A model generated the notes under the pieces. The model was not told the origin of the DNA, ran no database searches, and saw nothing but the letters and a program-made list of their open reading frames with translations. Shown here one piece after another: positions 35,030 through 43,224 of a stretch of DNA of 64,000 nt. The stretch spans positions 372,001 through 436,000 of the forward strand of contig NZ_JOAJ01000003.1 of the NCBI RefSeq assembly GCF_000720425.1. Reading direction: 5' to 3'. The stretch's first letter is position 1, and each line of letters opens with the position of its first letter. Both the position numbers and the translations under genes were made by a program. Source of the stretch: Nocardia rhamnosiphila NBRC 108938 (lineage in GTDB: Bacteria; Actinomycetota; Actinomycetes; Mycobacteriales; Mycobacteriaceae).

Positions 35030-35716
35030 GTGAAGGATCTGGTCGACACCACGGAGATGTATCTCCGTACCATCTACGACCTCGAGGAGGAGGGCGTAGT
35101 ACCCCTGCGCGCCCGGATCGCCGAGCGCCTCGAGCAGAGCGGCCCCACGGTCAGCCAGACCGTGGCCCGGATGGAACGCGACGGACTGCTGCTCGTCGCG
35201 GGTGACCGGCATCTCGAACTGACCGAGAAGGGCCGCAGTATGGCGGTCGCGGTCATGCGCAAACATCGGCTGGCCGAGCGGTTGCTGGTGGACATCATCG
35301 GGCTGGACTGGCAGAACGTGCATGCCGAAGCCTGTCGCTGGGAACATGTGATGAGCGAGGATGTCGAGCGGCGCCTGGTCGAGGTGCTCAACCACCCCAC
35401 GACCTCTCCCTACGGCAACCCCATCCCCGGCCTGGACGAACTCGGTATCTCCGCGGCCCAGTTGCTGGAGGAACCGTTGAAGCGGTTGTCCGAACTGCCG
35501 CAGGGCCGTACGCACGCGGTGGTGGTGCGCCGGCTGGCCGAACACATCCAGACCGATCCCGAGGTGATCGGCCGGCTGCGGGAGGCGGGCGTGGTGCCCG
35601 ACGCCCGGGTCACCGTCGAGAGCAAACCGGGCGCCGTCGTCATCACGGTGCCGGGCCACTCGGGGTACGAACTGCCCGACGAAATGGCCCACGCCGTTCA
35701 GGTGAAGCTGGTCTGA
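35030..35716 (+). CDS. ideR: iron-dependent repressor IdeR/DtxR
   Basis: Fe2+-activated dimeric repressor of 228 residues. The winged HTH (residues 1-73) has LVDTTEMYLRTIYDLEEEG and SGPTVSQTVARMERDGLL. The metal/dimer domain has HRLAERLLVDIIGL, the Cys-Glu ligands in EACRWEHVMSEDVERRL and NPIPGLDELG. A C-terminal SH3-like domain ends the protein. It controls iron uptake and storage in this group. GTG start at 35030, within a region bearing a TAGAAT -10 (35002-35007). I saw no iron box in its own upstream region. Overlaps no gene; galE follows by 3 bp. Equivalent to Rv2711. Confidence 0.96.
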   Translation: MKDLVDTTEMYLRTIYDLEEEGVVPLRARIAERLEQSGPTVSQTVARMERDGLLLVAGDRHLELTEKGRSMAVAVMRKHRLAERLLVDIIGLDWQNVHAEACRWEHVMSEDVERRLVEVLNHPTTSPYGNPIPGLDELGISAAQLLEEPLKRLSELPQGRTHAVVVRRLAEHIQTDPEVIGRLREAGVVPDARVTVESKPGAVVITVPGHSGYELPDEMAHAVQVKLV

Positions 35717-35719
35717 TCG

Positions 35720-36700
35720 ATGAAACTTCTGGTGACCGGCGGAGCCGGATATGTGGGTGGCGTCTGCGCGCTCGTGCTGCGGGAGCAGGGACACGAGGTG
35801 GTGGTCGTCGACGATCTGTCGACGGGTAATGCCGACGGGGTGCCCGAGGGCGTCGAATTCGTCGAAGGTGATATCGCCGAGGCCGCGCCGGATCTGCTGC
35901 GCACCCGGCAATTCGACGGAGTTCTGCATTTCGCGGCACAATCGCTGGTCGGTGAATCGGTACAGCGACCCGAAAAGTACTGGCACGGCAATGTGGTGAA
36001 AACACTCGCCCTGCTCGAAGCGATGCGCGAAACCGATACCCGGCGATTGGTGTTCTCCTCGACGGCGGCGGTGTACGGCGAGCCGGAACAGGTTCCGATC
36101 ACCGAGGACGCGCCGGCTCGCCCCACCAACCCCTACGGCGCCTCGAAGCTGGCGATCGATCACGCCATCACCTCGTATTCCGTCGCGCACGGTCTGGCCG
36201 CCACCAGCCTGCGTTATTTCAATGTGGCCGGGGCCTACGGCGGTCTCGGCGAGAACCGGGTGGTGGAGACGCATCTGATCCCGCTGGTGCTGCAGGTGGC
36301 TGCGGGGCATCGGGATTCGATTTCGGTGTTCGGCACCGATTGGCCGACCCACGATGGCACCGCGGTCCGCGACTACATCCATATCCTGGACCTGGCGCAG
36401 GCGCATCTGCTGGCCCTGGAGACCGCCGCGGCGAGCACCCACCGGGTGTTCAATCTCGGTAGCGGTACGGGATTCTCCGTACGCGAGGTGATCTCGGCGT
36501 GCGAACGGGTCACCGGTGGACCCATCGCCGCGGTCGACGCCCCGCGCCGCGCCGGTGACCCGGCCGTGCTGATCGCCTCCAGCCGGCGCGCGATCGACGA
36601 ACTCGGCTGGAAGCCGGAGCACAACGACCTCGACGAGATCGTCTCCGCCGCCTGGAGCTATTTGCGGGGCCTCGGCTCGCGCGCGCACAGCGCGCGCTGA
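35720..36700 (+). CDS. galE: UDP-glucose 4-epimerase
   Basis: NAD+-dependent short-chain epimerase of 326 residues that interconverts UDP-glucose and UDP-galactose; the latter feeds arabinogalactan synthesis. Rossmann loop GGAGYVGG (7-14), acidic DDLSTGN, active-site Ser/Thr in FSSTAAVYG and catalytic Tyr139/Lys143 in YGASK. Starts 3 bp after the ideR stop, as in the dtxR-galE pair of corynebacteria, so it is cotranscribed with the iron regulator. The C-terminal codons form a GC hairpin. Confidence 0.94.
   Translation: MKLLVTGGAGYVGGVCALVLREQGHEVVVVDDLSTGNADGVPEGVEFVEGDIAEAAPDLLRTRQFDGVLHFAAQSLVGESVQRPEKYWHGNVVKTLALLEAMRETDTRRLVFSSTAAVYGEPEQVPITEDAPARPTNPYGASKLAIDHAITSYSVAHGLAATSLRYFNVAGAYGGLGENRVVETHLIPLVLQVAAGHRDSISVFGTDWPTHDGTAVRDYIHILDLAQAHLLALETAAASTHRVFNLGSGTGFSVREVISACERVTGGPIAAVDAPRRAGDPAVLIASSRRAIDELGWKPEHNDLDEIVSAAWSYLRGLGSRAHSAR
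36679..36697. terminator. GC hairpin at the 3' end of galE
   Basis: Two 8-base arms (GCGCGCGC) around a 3-nt loop, lying inside the last codons of galE and before the converging DUF4192 gene. It is the only terminator-like structure in that gap. Confidence 0.35.
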
Positions 36701-36717
36701 TCCGGCCGCGGCCGATC

Positions 36718-38088
36718 TCACCACACCGCGGCCGGGTCGACGCCCAGAGCGGTGGCGGCGTCCCGGCCGCACTGCGTCAGATCGCGGAGGCGTTCGGGTC
36801 GCATACCGGCCTCCAGGGCGGTATGCAGCAGTGCGGCCATGGAGTGATGCGGCTCGGCATCCAGCGCCGCGTCCAAGGCGATCCCGGCGAACGGGCCGTC
36901 GCCCCGCACGTAGGCGAAGTAGCCCAGCAGGGTCGCCGCTTCCGCGCGGTCGGCGCCGTGCAGCGCGCGGGTCAGCAGAGCCAGCAGGCTCTCGGCCGCT
37001 TCGGCATGCGCGGTATCGGCCACGGCGAAGACGGAATCGCGGACCTCCCGGTCACGCAGGGCCACCGCGATCTGGGCAAGCTCCCGGGCATCGAGTCCGG
37101 GGCCGGATTCGGCGTTCGCGATGAGCCAGAGCACGGTCATCAGTTCGCCGCGCAGATAACCGGCCGGATCGCCACGCTGCGCGGCGGCCACGTATCTGTC
37201 CTTGGCGCGGCCCCTGGCCTCCGCCAGTTCACTCGACACTCGCGCGCGCAGGACATCGTCCGGGGCGACCAACGCGGTCAGTTCGTCCCGGCTGCGGCGG
37301 ATCGGCCGGCCGTCCAGAACCCGGCCGAGGGTGACCTCCGAGGCCACCGGATCGGCGATCCGCCCGCCGCGTGGTGGACCCGTCACGCTCCACCACGGCT
37401 GTCCGGCCGCGATCGACCGAGCGGCCCAGGCGCCGCGCACCGGCACGGCGCGGGACGACAGTTGCCGTTCCAGTTCTCCGAATACCGGGATTCGGTGCGG
37501 TCCAGCGGGTTCACCATTCGTGAGCGCGTCGTCCACCAGGACCACGAGCACTCCGACCACTCCCGGGCGGGCACAGACCCGCGCGGCGGCGGCGGCCACC
37601 GTCTCGGTATCGGAGGGGGCACCGGTACCGGGATGCCGGAGGTCGAACCGCACCACGAGATCGATGACCGCGCTCTCCGCCGTGGGGGCCGCGCACAGGA
37701 CGGCCAGTACCAGCGAACGCTCCGGCCGGAAGCCGAGCATGGCGGGAAGCGCGGCCAGCAGATCTCCCGGGTCGTCGAGCCGGGCGGGGCCGGTACGGAG
37801 CGGGTGGTCGTACTCGTCACCGGCCCGGTCGGCGCAGCGTGCCCGGGACGCCGCGGCGTACTCGTAGGTACCCCGCCCGGGAAAGCGCGGGCGGGAAGCA
37901 CACACACCGGGCGCGGCGGGCGCCGGAACCGGGCGGGGCACGCCGCGCGCGGCCAGCGCCCGCGCGGTGGGGCACCGTCCCGCGGCCCGGCCGGCACGAG
38001 GTGGGGCGGGGGCCGGGCGGCCGGCACGGGGTGGGACCGACCGGGCGTCGGCGGGGGTGGGACGGGAGAACGGCGCAGCGGAGGTCAT
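36718..38088 (-). CDS. DUF4192 protein
   Basis: Protein of up to 456 residues. The recognisable DUF4192 domain begins near residue 100 (LDDPGDLLAALPAMLGFRPERSLVLAVL) and runs almost to the end (VRGDGPFAGIALDAALDAEPHHSMAALLHTALEAGMRP). The first 90 residues are Pro/Arg/Ala-rich and could be disordered or an artefact of choosing the ATG at 38088 rather than an internal GTG. The conserved ending suggests roles tied to replication or division in distant relatives, but no function is known. Occupies the place of Rv2712c. Confidence 0.75.
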   Translation of the reverse strand: MTSAAPFSRPTPADARSVPPRAGRPAPAPPRAGRAAGRCPTARALAARGVPRPVPAPAAPGVCASRPRFPGRGTYEYAAASRARCADRAGDEYDHPLRTGPARLDDPGDLLAALPAMLGFRPERSLVLAVLCAAPTAESAVIDLVVRFDLRHPGTGAPSDTETVAAAAARVCARPGVVGVLVVLVDDALTNGEPAGPHRIPVFGELERQLSSRAVPVRGAWAARSIAAGQPWWSVTGPPRGGRIADPVASEVTLGRVLDGRPIRRSRDELTALVAPDDVLRARVSSELAEARGRAKDRYVAAAQRGDPAGYLRGELMTVLWLIANAESGPGLDARELAQIAVALRDREVRDSVFAVADTAHAEAAESLLALLTRALHGADRAEAATLLGYFAYVRGDGPFAGIALDAALDAEPHHSMAALLHTALEAGMRPERLRDLTQCGRDAATALGVDPAAVW

Positions 38089-38509
38089 GGCCCGAGCATG
38101 CGGTATCGGATCTCGCGCAGTACGGGCGTGAACTGGGAAAACACCGGTTCTCACGAAGTCTGTGGACAACTCGGGGTTGGGGACAACTGCGGTCGGCGGC
38201 CCGCCCCCGCGCCGAGACCGGGTTGCCGACTCGGAAATGGGGTACATCCAGGAGCGGAGTGTGCCAGACTCCCCGGTGCGTTCACCGGCCACAAGACCAC
38301 ACCGACCTCCCCGCCCCGCCGCCACCGGGACCGGGGAATTCACCGGCGGCGACCGCTGTTGTCAGCACAGAGAGCCGATGTACGGCCGCGTGTGGCCCTA
38401 CATCTGCATGGGGGACAATGGAGGGCGATTCGCGGCTCGCGGCACGGCAGCGGATACCAGCAGTGTTGCCCGACCCGCCCGCCACGGATCGCGCAGGAAG
38501 GAGTACGCG
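38089..38509. other. divergent intergenic region before the PAC2 gene
   Basis: About 420 bases. It holds a perfect DnaA-box sequence (TGTGGACAA, 38161-38169) with a weaker GGGGACAAC 9 nt on. A frame open from 38162 runs into the PAC2 gene but does not look coding. No second gene is seen. Confidence 0.45.
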
Positions 38510-39451
38510 ATGGACTACGAGTCGCGAATGTACGAACTGGAGTTCCCCGCTCCGCAGCTGTCGTCCGACGACGGCTCGGGGCCGGTCCTGGTGCACGGCT
38601 TGGAGGGGTACTCCGACGCGGGTCATGCGGTCCGCCTGGCCACGACCCACCTGCGGGAGAGCCTGGAGAGCGAACTCGTCGCCTCGTTCGATGTGGACGA
38701 GCTGCTGGACTATCGCTCGCGGCGCCCCCTGATGACCTTCAAAACCGATCATTTCTCCGAGTACGCCGAGCCCGAGCTGAACCTGTGGGCGCTGCGCGAT
38801 ACCGGGGGTACCCCGTTCCTGCTGCTCGCGGGCATGGAGCCGGATCTGCGCTGGGAGAAGTTCACCACCGCGGTGCGATTGCTGGCCGAGCAGCTGGGTG
38901 TGCGCCGCAGTATCGGTCTCAGCGCCATCCCGATGGCGGTTCCGCACACCCGGCCGCTGGGGCTCACCGCGCATTCGTCCAACCGCGATCTCATCCCGGA
39001 CAACCAGCGTTGGCCGGGCGAACTGCAGGTACCGGCGAGTGCGGCCACGCTGCTGGAGTACCGCATGGCCCAGCACGGGCACGAATCGCTGGGTTTCTCG
39101 GTACACGTCCCGCACTACCTGGCGCAGACCTCCTACCCGGAAGCCGCGCAGACCCTGCTCGAACATGTCGGTGAGAACGCGGGTCTCGAGTTCCCGCTCG
39201 CCGCGCTGGGTGAGGCAGCGGCGCGGGTGCGTGAGCAGGTCAACGAGCACATCGCCGGGAACGCGGAAGTGGAGACGGTGGTGCACGCGCTGGAGCGCCA
39301 GTACGACACCTTCGTCAGCGCCCAGGAACGGCAGTCCAGCCTGCTGGTCGGTGAGGGTGAGCTGCCCAGCGGCGACGAACTGGGCGCCGAATTCGAGCGA
39401 TTCCTCGCCGAGCAGGGCGGTTACTCCGGCGACGACGACGAACGCGGCTGA
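38510..39451 (+). CDS. PAC2-family proteasome assembly chaperone-like protein
   Basis: Protein of 313 residues with a PAC2 fold related to archaeal and eukaryotic proteasome assembly chaperones. Signature LVHGLEGYSDAGHAVRLATTHL at 25-47, then VASFDVDELLDYRSRRPLMTF; helical C-terminal half with NEHIAGNAEVETVVHALERQYD. ATG at 38510 has AGGAAGGAG upstream. Equivalent to Rv2714, and widespread in actinobacteria; whether it works with the proteasome here is not established. Confidence 0.9.
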   Translation: MDYESRMYELEFPAPQLSSDDGSGPVLVHGLEGYSDAGHAVRLATTHLRESLESELVASFDVDELLDYRSRRPLMTFKTDHFSEYAEPELNLWALRDTGGTPFLLLAGMEPDLRWEKFTTAVRLLAEQLGVRRSIGLSAIPMAVPHTRPLGLTAHSSNRDLIPDNQRWPGELQVPASAATLLEYRMAQHGHESLGFSVHVPHYLAQTSYPEAAQTLLEHVGENAGLEFPLAALGEAAARVREQVNEHIAGNAEVETVVHALERQYDTFVSAQERQSSLLVGEGELPSGDELGAEFERFLAEQGGYSGDDDERG

Positions 39452-39515
39452 CCCGCCGCGGCCGGTGAGACCCGGCACACGCCCACCGTGCCGGTGATCG
39501 GGGCGCGGCAGCCCG

Positions 39516-39521
39516 TAGGGT
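39516..39521 (+). promoter_or_regulatory. -10 element of the leaderless DUF3516 helicase gene
   Basis: TAGGGT ends 7 nt before the GTG at 39529. An earlier in-frame GTG at 39520 overlaps this element and is therefore unlikely. Confidence 0.5.
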
Positions 39522-39528
39522 GTCCGGG

Positions 39529-42027
39529 GTGGATCTGACCGAACTGCTCGAGATACCGGGGACCGACGCCGACGCACTGTACGAGTCGTTCGCGATATGG
39601 GCCGCCGAGCAGGGTACCGCGCTCTATCCGGCTCAGGACGAGGCGTTGCTGGAACTGGCGGCCGGATCCCATGTCATTCTCGCCACTCCCACCGGTTCCG
39701 GGAAATCGCTGGTCGCCGTGGGTGCTCATCTCTTCGCGCTGACCCAGGGGCTGCGCAGCTACTACACCGCGCCGATCAAGGCGCTGGTGAGCGAGAAATT
39801 CTTCGCGCTGTGCGAGGTTTTCGGCGCCGAACGGGTGGGCATGGTGACCGGGGACGCCGCGGTGAATCCGACCGCCCCCATCATCTGCGCCACCGCCGAG
39901 ATCCTCGCCAATCTGGCATTGCGGGAGGGTCCCGACGCCGATATCGGGCAGGTGGTGATGGACGAATTCCATTTCTACGCCGATCCCGACCGCGGCTGGG
40001 CGTGGCAGGTGCCGCTGCTCGAGCTACCCCGCGCGCAATTCCTGCTGATGTCGGCCACACTCGGCGAGGTCGATTTCTTCGCTGCCGACCTCGAGCGGCG
40101 CACCGGCCGCGCCGCCGCAGTGGTCGCGGGTACGGAACGCCCGGTGCCGCTGCACTTCTCCTACGCGCGCACGCCGATCACCGAAACGCTGACCGAACTG
40201 GTCACCACTCATCAGGCCCCGGTGTATGTCGTGCATTTCACCCAGGCCGCGGCTCTGGAACGGGCGCAGGCGCTGACCAGCGCGAACTTCGCCAGCCGGG
40301 CCGAGAAGGACGCCATCGCGGAAGCTCTCGGCGAGTTCCGCTTCTCGTCCGGTTTCGGAAAAACTCTCTCCCGCCTCATCCGGCACGGTATCGGCGTCCA
40401 TCACGCCGGAATGCTGCCCAAATATCGCCGGCTGGTGGAGCGCCTCGCCCAGGACGGGTTGCTGAAGGTCGTCTGCGGTACCGACACCTTGGGCGTCGGG
40501 ATCAATGTCCCGATCCGCACCGTGTTGTTGACCGGTCTCACCAAATTCGACGGGGTGCGCACCCGGCGGCTCAAGGCCCGGGAATTCCACCAGATCGCGG
40601 GGCGGGCCGGACGCGCCGGTTTCGACACCATGGGCACGGTGGTGGTACAGGCACCCGAACACGAAGTCGAGAACACCCGGTTGCTGGCCAAAGCCGGTGA
40701 CGACCCGAAAAAGATGCGCAAGGTCCAGCGCCGCAAACCACCCGAGGGATTCGTCTCGTGGAGCGAGGAGACCTTCGACCGGCTGGTCGCCGCCGCGCCC
40801 GAACCCATGGTGTCGCGTTTCGCGGTGACCAACGCGATGCTGCTGAATGTGATCGCCCGGCCGGGTAATTGTTTCCGGGCCATGCGGCATCTGCTGGAGG
40901 ACAATCACGAACCCCGACCGGCACAGCGGCGCCATATCCTGCGCGCCGTCCGGCTGTACCGCGCGCTGCGGGATGCCGGCGTGGTACAGCAGCTCCCCGA
41001 ACCCGACGAGCACGGCCGCTACGCGCGGCTCACCGTGGACCTGCAGCGGGATTTCGCGTTGGACCAACCGCTGTCGCCGTTCGCTCTCGCCGCGTTCGAA
41101 CTGCTCGACAGCGCGTCGCCGAGCTACGCGCTCGATATGGTGTCGCTGGTCGAGGCCACCCTCGAGGATCCCCGCCAGCTGCTGATGGCGCAGCAGCACA
41201 AGGCGCGCGGGGAGGCCGTGGCCGAGATGAAGGCCGAGGGTATCGATTACGACGAGCGGATGGAACTGCTCGAGGACATCACCTGGCCGAAGCCGCTCGC
41301 GGAGCTGATCGAAGGCGCCTACGAGACCTACCGGGCCGGGCACCCGTGGTTGTCGGAGTTCGCGCCGTCACCGAAATCGGTGGTGCGCGACATGGTCGAG
41401 CGGGCCATGACTTTCACCGAGCTGATCTCCTACTACGAACTCGCCCGCTCCGAAGGGGTGGTGCTGCGCTACCTCGCCGATGCCTACCGCGCCCTGCGCC
41501 GGACCGTGCCGGAGTCGGCGCGCAGTGAAGAACTCGACGATCTCACCGAATGGCTGGGCGAGCTGGTACGGCAGGTGGATTCCAGTCTGCTCGATGAGTG
41601 GGAGCAGCTGACCGGGGCGGGCGCGGAAACCGACGCCGAGCAGATCGCGTTCGGCGGGGAGAGCGTGCGCCCGGTCACGGCCAACGAGCGCGCGTTCCGG
41701 GTGATGGTGCGTAACGCCGTGTTCCGCCGGGTCGAATTGGCCGCCCGGCAGCGTTGGGACGAACTGGCGGAACTGTCCCCCGGCCCGGACTGGGCGGCCG
41801 ATCTCGGCCCCTATTTCGACGAATACGACACCATCGGTACCGGACCCGACGCGCGCGGCCCGCAACTGTTCCGGGTCGAGACGCGGCCCGGTTTCTGGCA
41901 GGTGCGCCAGACCCTCGACGATCCGGCGGGCGATCACGGCTGGGCCCTGGTCGCCACCGTCGACCTGGCCGAATCCAATGCGGCCGGTGATGTGGTCTTC
42001 GACGAGGTCACGGTGGTGTCGGGGTGA
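39529..42027 (+). CDS. SF2 DEAD/DEAH helicase with C-terminal DUF3516
   Basis: Ski2-like helicase of 832 residues. Walker A ATPTGSGKSLVAVG, motif Ia APIKALVSEKFF, motif II VMDEFHFYADP (DEFH), motif III LMSATLGEVDF, then a second lobe with HAGMLPKYRRLVERLAQ, GTDTLGVGINVPIRTVL and FHQIAGRAGRAGFD. The C-terminal 200 residues match DUF3516, special to actinobacterial members. Likely RNA substrate, by relation to Ski2/HelY. The GTG at 39529 is chosen because TAGGGT lies 7 nt upstream. SpeD follows 22 bp later. Confidence 0.9.
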   Translation: MDLTELLEIPGTDADALYESFAIWAAEQGTALYPAQDEALLELAAGSHVILATPTGSGKSLVAVGAHLFALTQGLRSYYTAPIKALVSEKFFALCEVFGAERVGMVTGDAAVNPTAPIICATAEILANLALREGPDADIGQVVMDEFHFYADPDRGWAWQVPLLELPRAQFLLMSATLGEVDFFAADLERRTGRAAAVVAGTERPVPLHFSYARTPITETLTELVTTHQAPVYVVHFTQAAALERAQALTSANFASRAEKDAIAEALGEFRFSSGFGKTLSRLIRHGIGVHHAGMLPKYRRLVERLAQDGLLKVVCGTDTLGVGINVPIRTVLLTGLTKFDGVRTRRLKAREFHQIAGRAGRAGFDTMGTVVVQAPEHEVENTRLLAKAGDDPKKMRKVQRRKPPEGFVSWSEETFDRLVAAAPEPMVSRFAVTNAMLLNVIARPGNCFRAMRHLLEDNHEPRPAQRRHILRAVRLYRALRDAGVVQQLPEPDEHGRYARLTVDLQRDFALDQPLSPFALAAFELLDSASPSYALDMVSLVEATLEDPRQLLMAQQHKARGEAVAEMKAEGIDYDERMELLEDITWPKPLAELIEGAYETYRAGHPWLSEFAPSPKSVVRDMVERAMTFTELISYYELARSEGVVLRYLADAYRALRRTVPESARSEELDDLTEWLGELVRQVDSSLLDEWEQLTGAGAETDAEQIAFGGESVRPVTANERAFRVMVRNAVFRRVELAARQRWDELAELSPGPDWAADLGPYFDEYDTIGTGPDARGPQLFRVETRPGFWQVRQTLDDPAGDHGWALVATVDLAESNAAGDVVFDEVTVVSG

Positions 42028-42049
42028 TCCCGGGGATCGCCGCGAGCGA

Positions 42050-42442
42050 ATGAGGCCGAAGGTGACGCCGGAATTCAGCGGTCGGCACGTGCTGGCCGAG
42101 TTCGGTGGGGTGGACCGGGCGCTGTGCGACGATCTCGAGCGGCTCGAGGCCGTGCTGCGGCACGCGCTGTCCGCCGCGGGGGTGACCGTCTGCGAGGTCG
42201 TCGGTAAACAATTCGACCCGCACGGGGTGACCGTGCTGGCCCTGCTGGCCGAATCGCATGCCTCACTGCACACCTACCCGGAGACCGGGGATATCTTCGT
42301 CGATGTGTTCACCTGCGGTGCCGCCGCGGACAGTGCCGGTGCGGTGGCCGAGCTGCTGCGCGCGGCGCTCGCTCCCGAACACGTCCGGATCTCGACAGTG
42401 CTGCGCGGCCGGGCCGCCGGCGGTCAGGCCAGCAGCATATAG
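42050..42442 (+). CDS. speD: S-adenosylmethionine decarboxylase proenzyme
   Basis: Class 1b AdoMet decarboxylase proenzyme of 130 residues; it self-cleaves to form the pyruvoyl group that produces decarboxylated AdoMet for spermidine synthesis. The cleavage site is Glu68/Ser69 in LAESHASLHTYPE, with His74 and the proton-donor Cys89 in VFTCG. ATG at 42050. No spermidine synthase (speE) is nearby. Some short SpeD homologues have become arginine or ornithine decarboxylases, so the substrate should be tested. Its 3' end overlaps the converging DUF5134 gene by 19 bp. Confidence 0.9.
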   Translation: MRPKVTPEFSGRHVLAEFGGVDRALCDDLERLEAVLRHALSAAGVTVCEVVGKQFDPHGVTVLALLAESHASLHTYPETGDIFVDVFTCGAAADSAGAVAELLRAALAPEHVRISTVLRGRAAGGQASSI

Positions 42443-43059
42443 GCCATACCGAGATCCATGATCAGGTGCGGGAGCACGGCGACGGGCAGTCCGCGGCCCG
42501 CGGCCGGTGCGACCGGATGCGCGGCCCACCAGCGTGCCCGCCCGCTGCGCACCGAGACCAGCACCACGACGGCGTCCACCAGGAACAGGGCGGCGAAGAC
42601 AGCGGCAGGCCCGGGATCCGCGCTGTGCCCGCCACCACTGTGTCCCGCCATCGTGAACAGCATCACCACGGCCGCGACCAGGTGGTACCCGATGGCCGCC
42701 GCACGCCGCCCCGCCCGGGGATACGTATCGCGGTACCAGCGCACGAGCCGGTCGCCCAGCAGCAGGGTGAACACCAGCGTCATCGCGAGCAGCACACCGT
42801 GCAGGGCATGGCTGTGCACCCGGGTGGGGAACAGCACCATCACCAGCATGACCGCGCACATCAGCAGATGCGCGGCGTCGGATTCCTGATCACCGCCGTG
42901 CGCCGCGTCACCGCAGCCCACGGCACCACCCGCGGACTCACCCGTCGCGAGCACCGGCGCGGCGAACATCACCCGGGCCAGCACCACCAGCGCCGCCACG
43001 GCGAACGCCAGTGCCACCAGGGCCCGCACCCCGGCCTGGTCGAGTACGAATCCGGCCAT
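42424..43059 (-). CDS. DUF5134 membrane protein
   Basis: Integral membrane protein of 211 residues with about six helices. The loop between helices has a His/Gly motif (MAGHSGGGHSAD), and another His-rich stretch is AHGGDQESDAAHLLMCAVM. These could bind a metal ion such as copper. The ATG at 43059 has GAAAGGCGG upstream; the longer frame (to 45102) is antisense to hrpA. It converges on speD with a 19-bp overlap. Function unknown. Confidence 0.8.
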   Translation of the reverse strand: MAGFVLDQAGVRALVALAFAVAALVVLARVMFAAPVLATGESAGGAVGCGDAAHGGDQESDAAHLLMCAVMLVMVLFPTRVHSHALHGVLLAMTLVFTLLLGDRLVRWYRDTYPRAGRRAAAIGYHLVAAVVMLFTMAGHSGGGHSADPGPAAVFAALFLVDAVVVLVSVRSGRARWWAAHPVAPAAGRGLPVAVLPHLIMDLGMAYMLLA

Positions 43060-43224
43060 GCCGCACCGCCTTTCGCAAAAGCGCACCGCGTCCATATTCG
43101 CACGACCGATCGGCCGCAGGGCGGTCTTCGGGCCGCCGGACACCGCTCGCGTCACCGCCGGCCGCCGGGACCGGACCGGGCCGCGACCCGGCCGGAAGCC
43201 GGTTTCGATAGGCTGGTCGATGCA

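Noticed and set aside
33581..36772. 3.2-kb open frame on the minus strand running through ideR and galE
   Set aside because: Only the acuC part (33581-34846) looks coding; the rest is antisense to clear genes, and such long antisense frames are expected at this GC content.
38161..38190. Replication origin signal from a DnaA box
   Set aside because: There is one perfect box (TGTGGACAA) and one weak one; no dnaA/dnaN genes and no cluster of boxes, so it is not an origin.
42466..43224. 5' extension of the hrpA frame (to 1646 aa)
   Set aside because: It is antisense to the DUF5134 gene and gives His/Arg-rich sequence; hrpA begins well at 43225.
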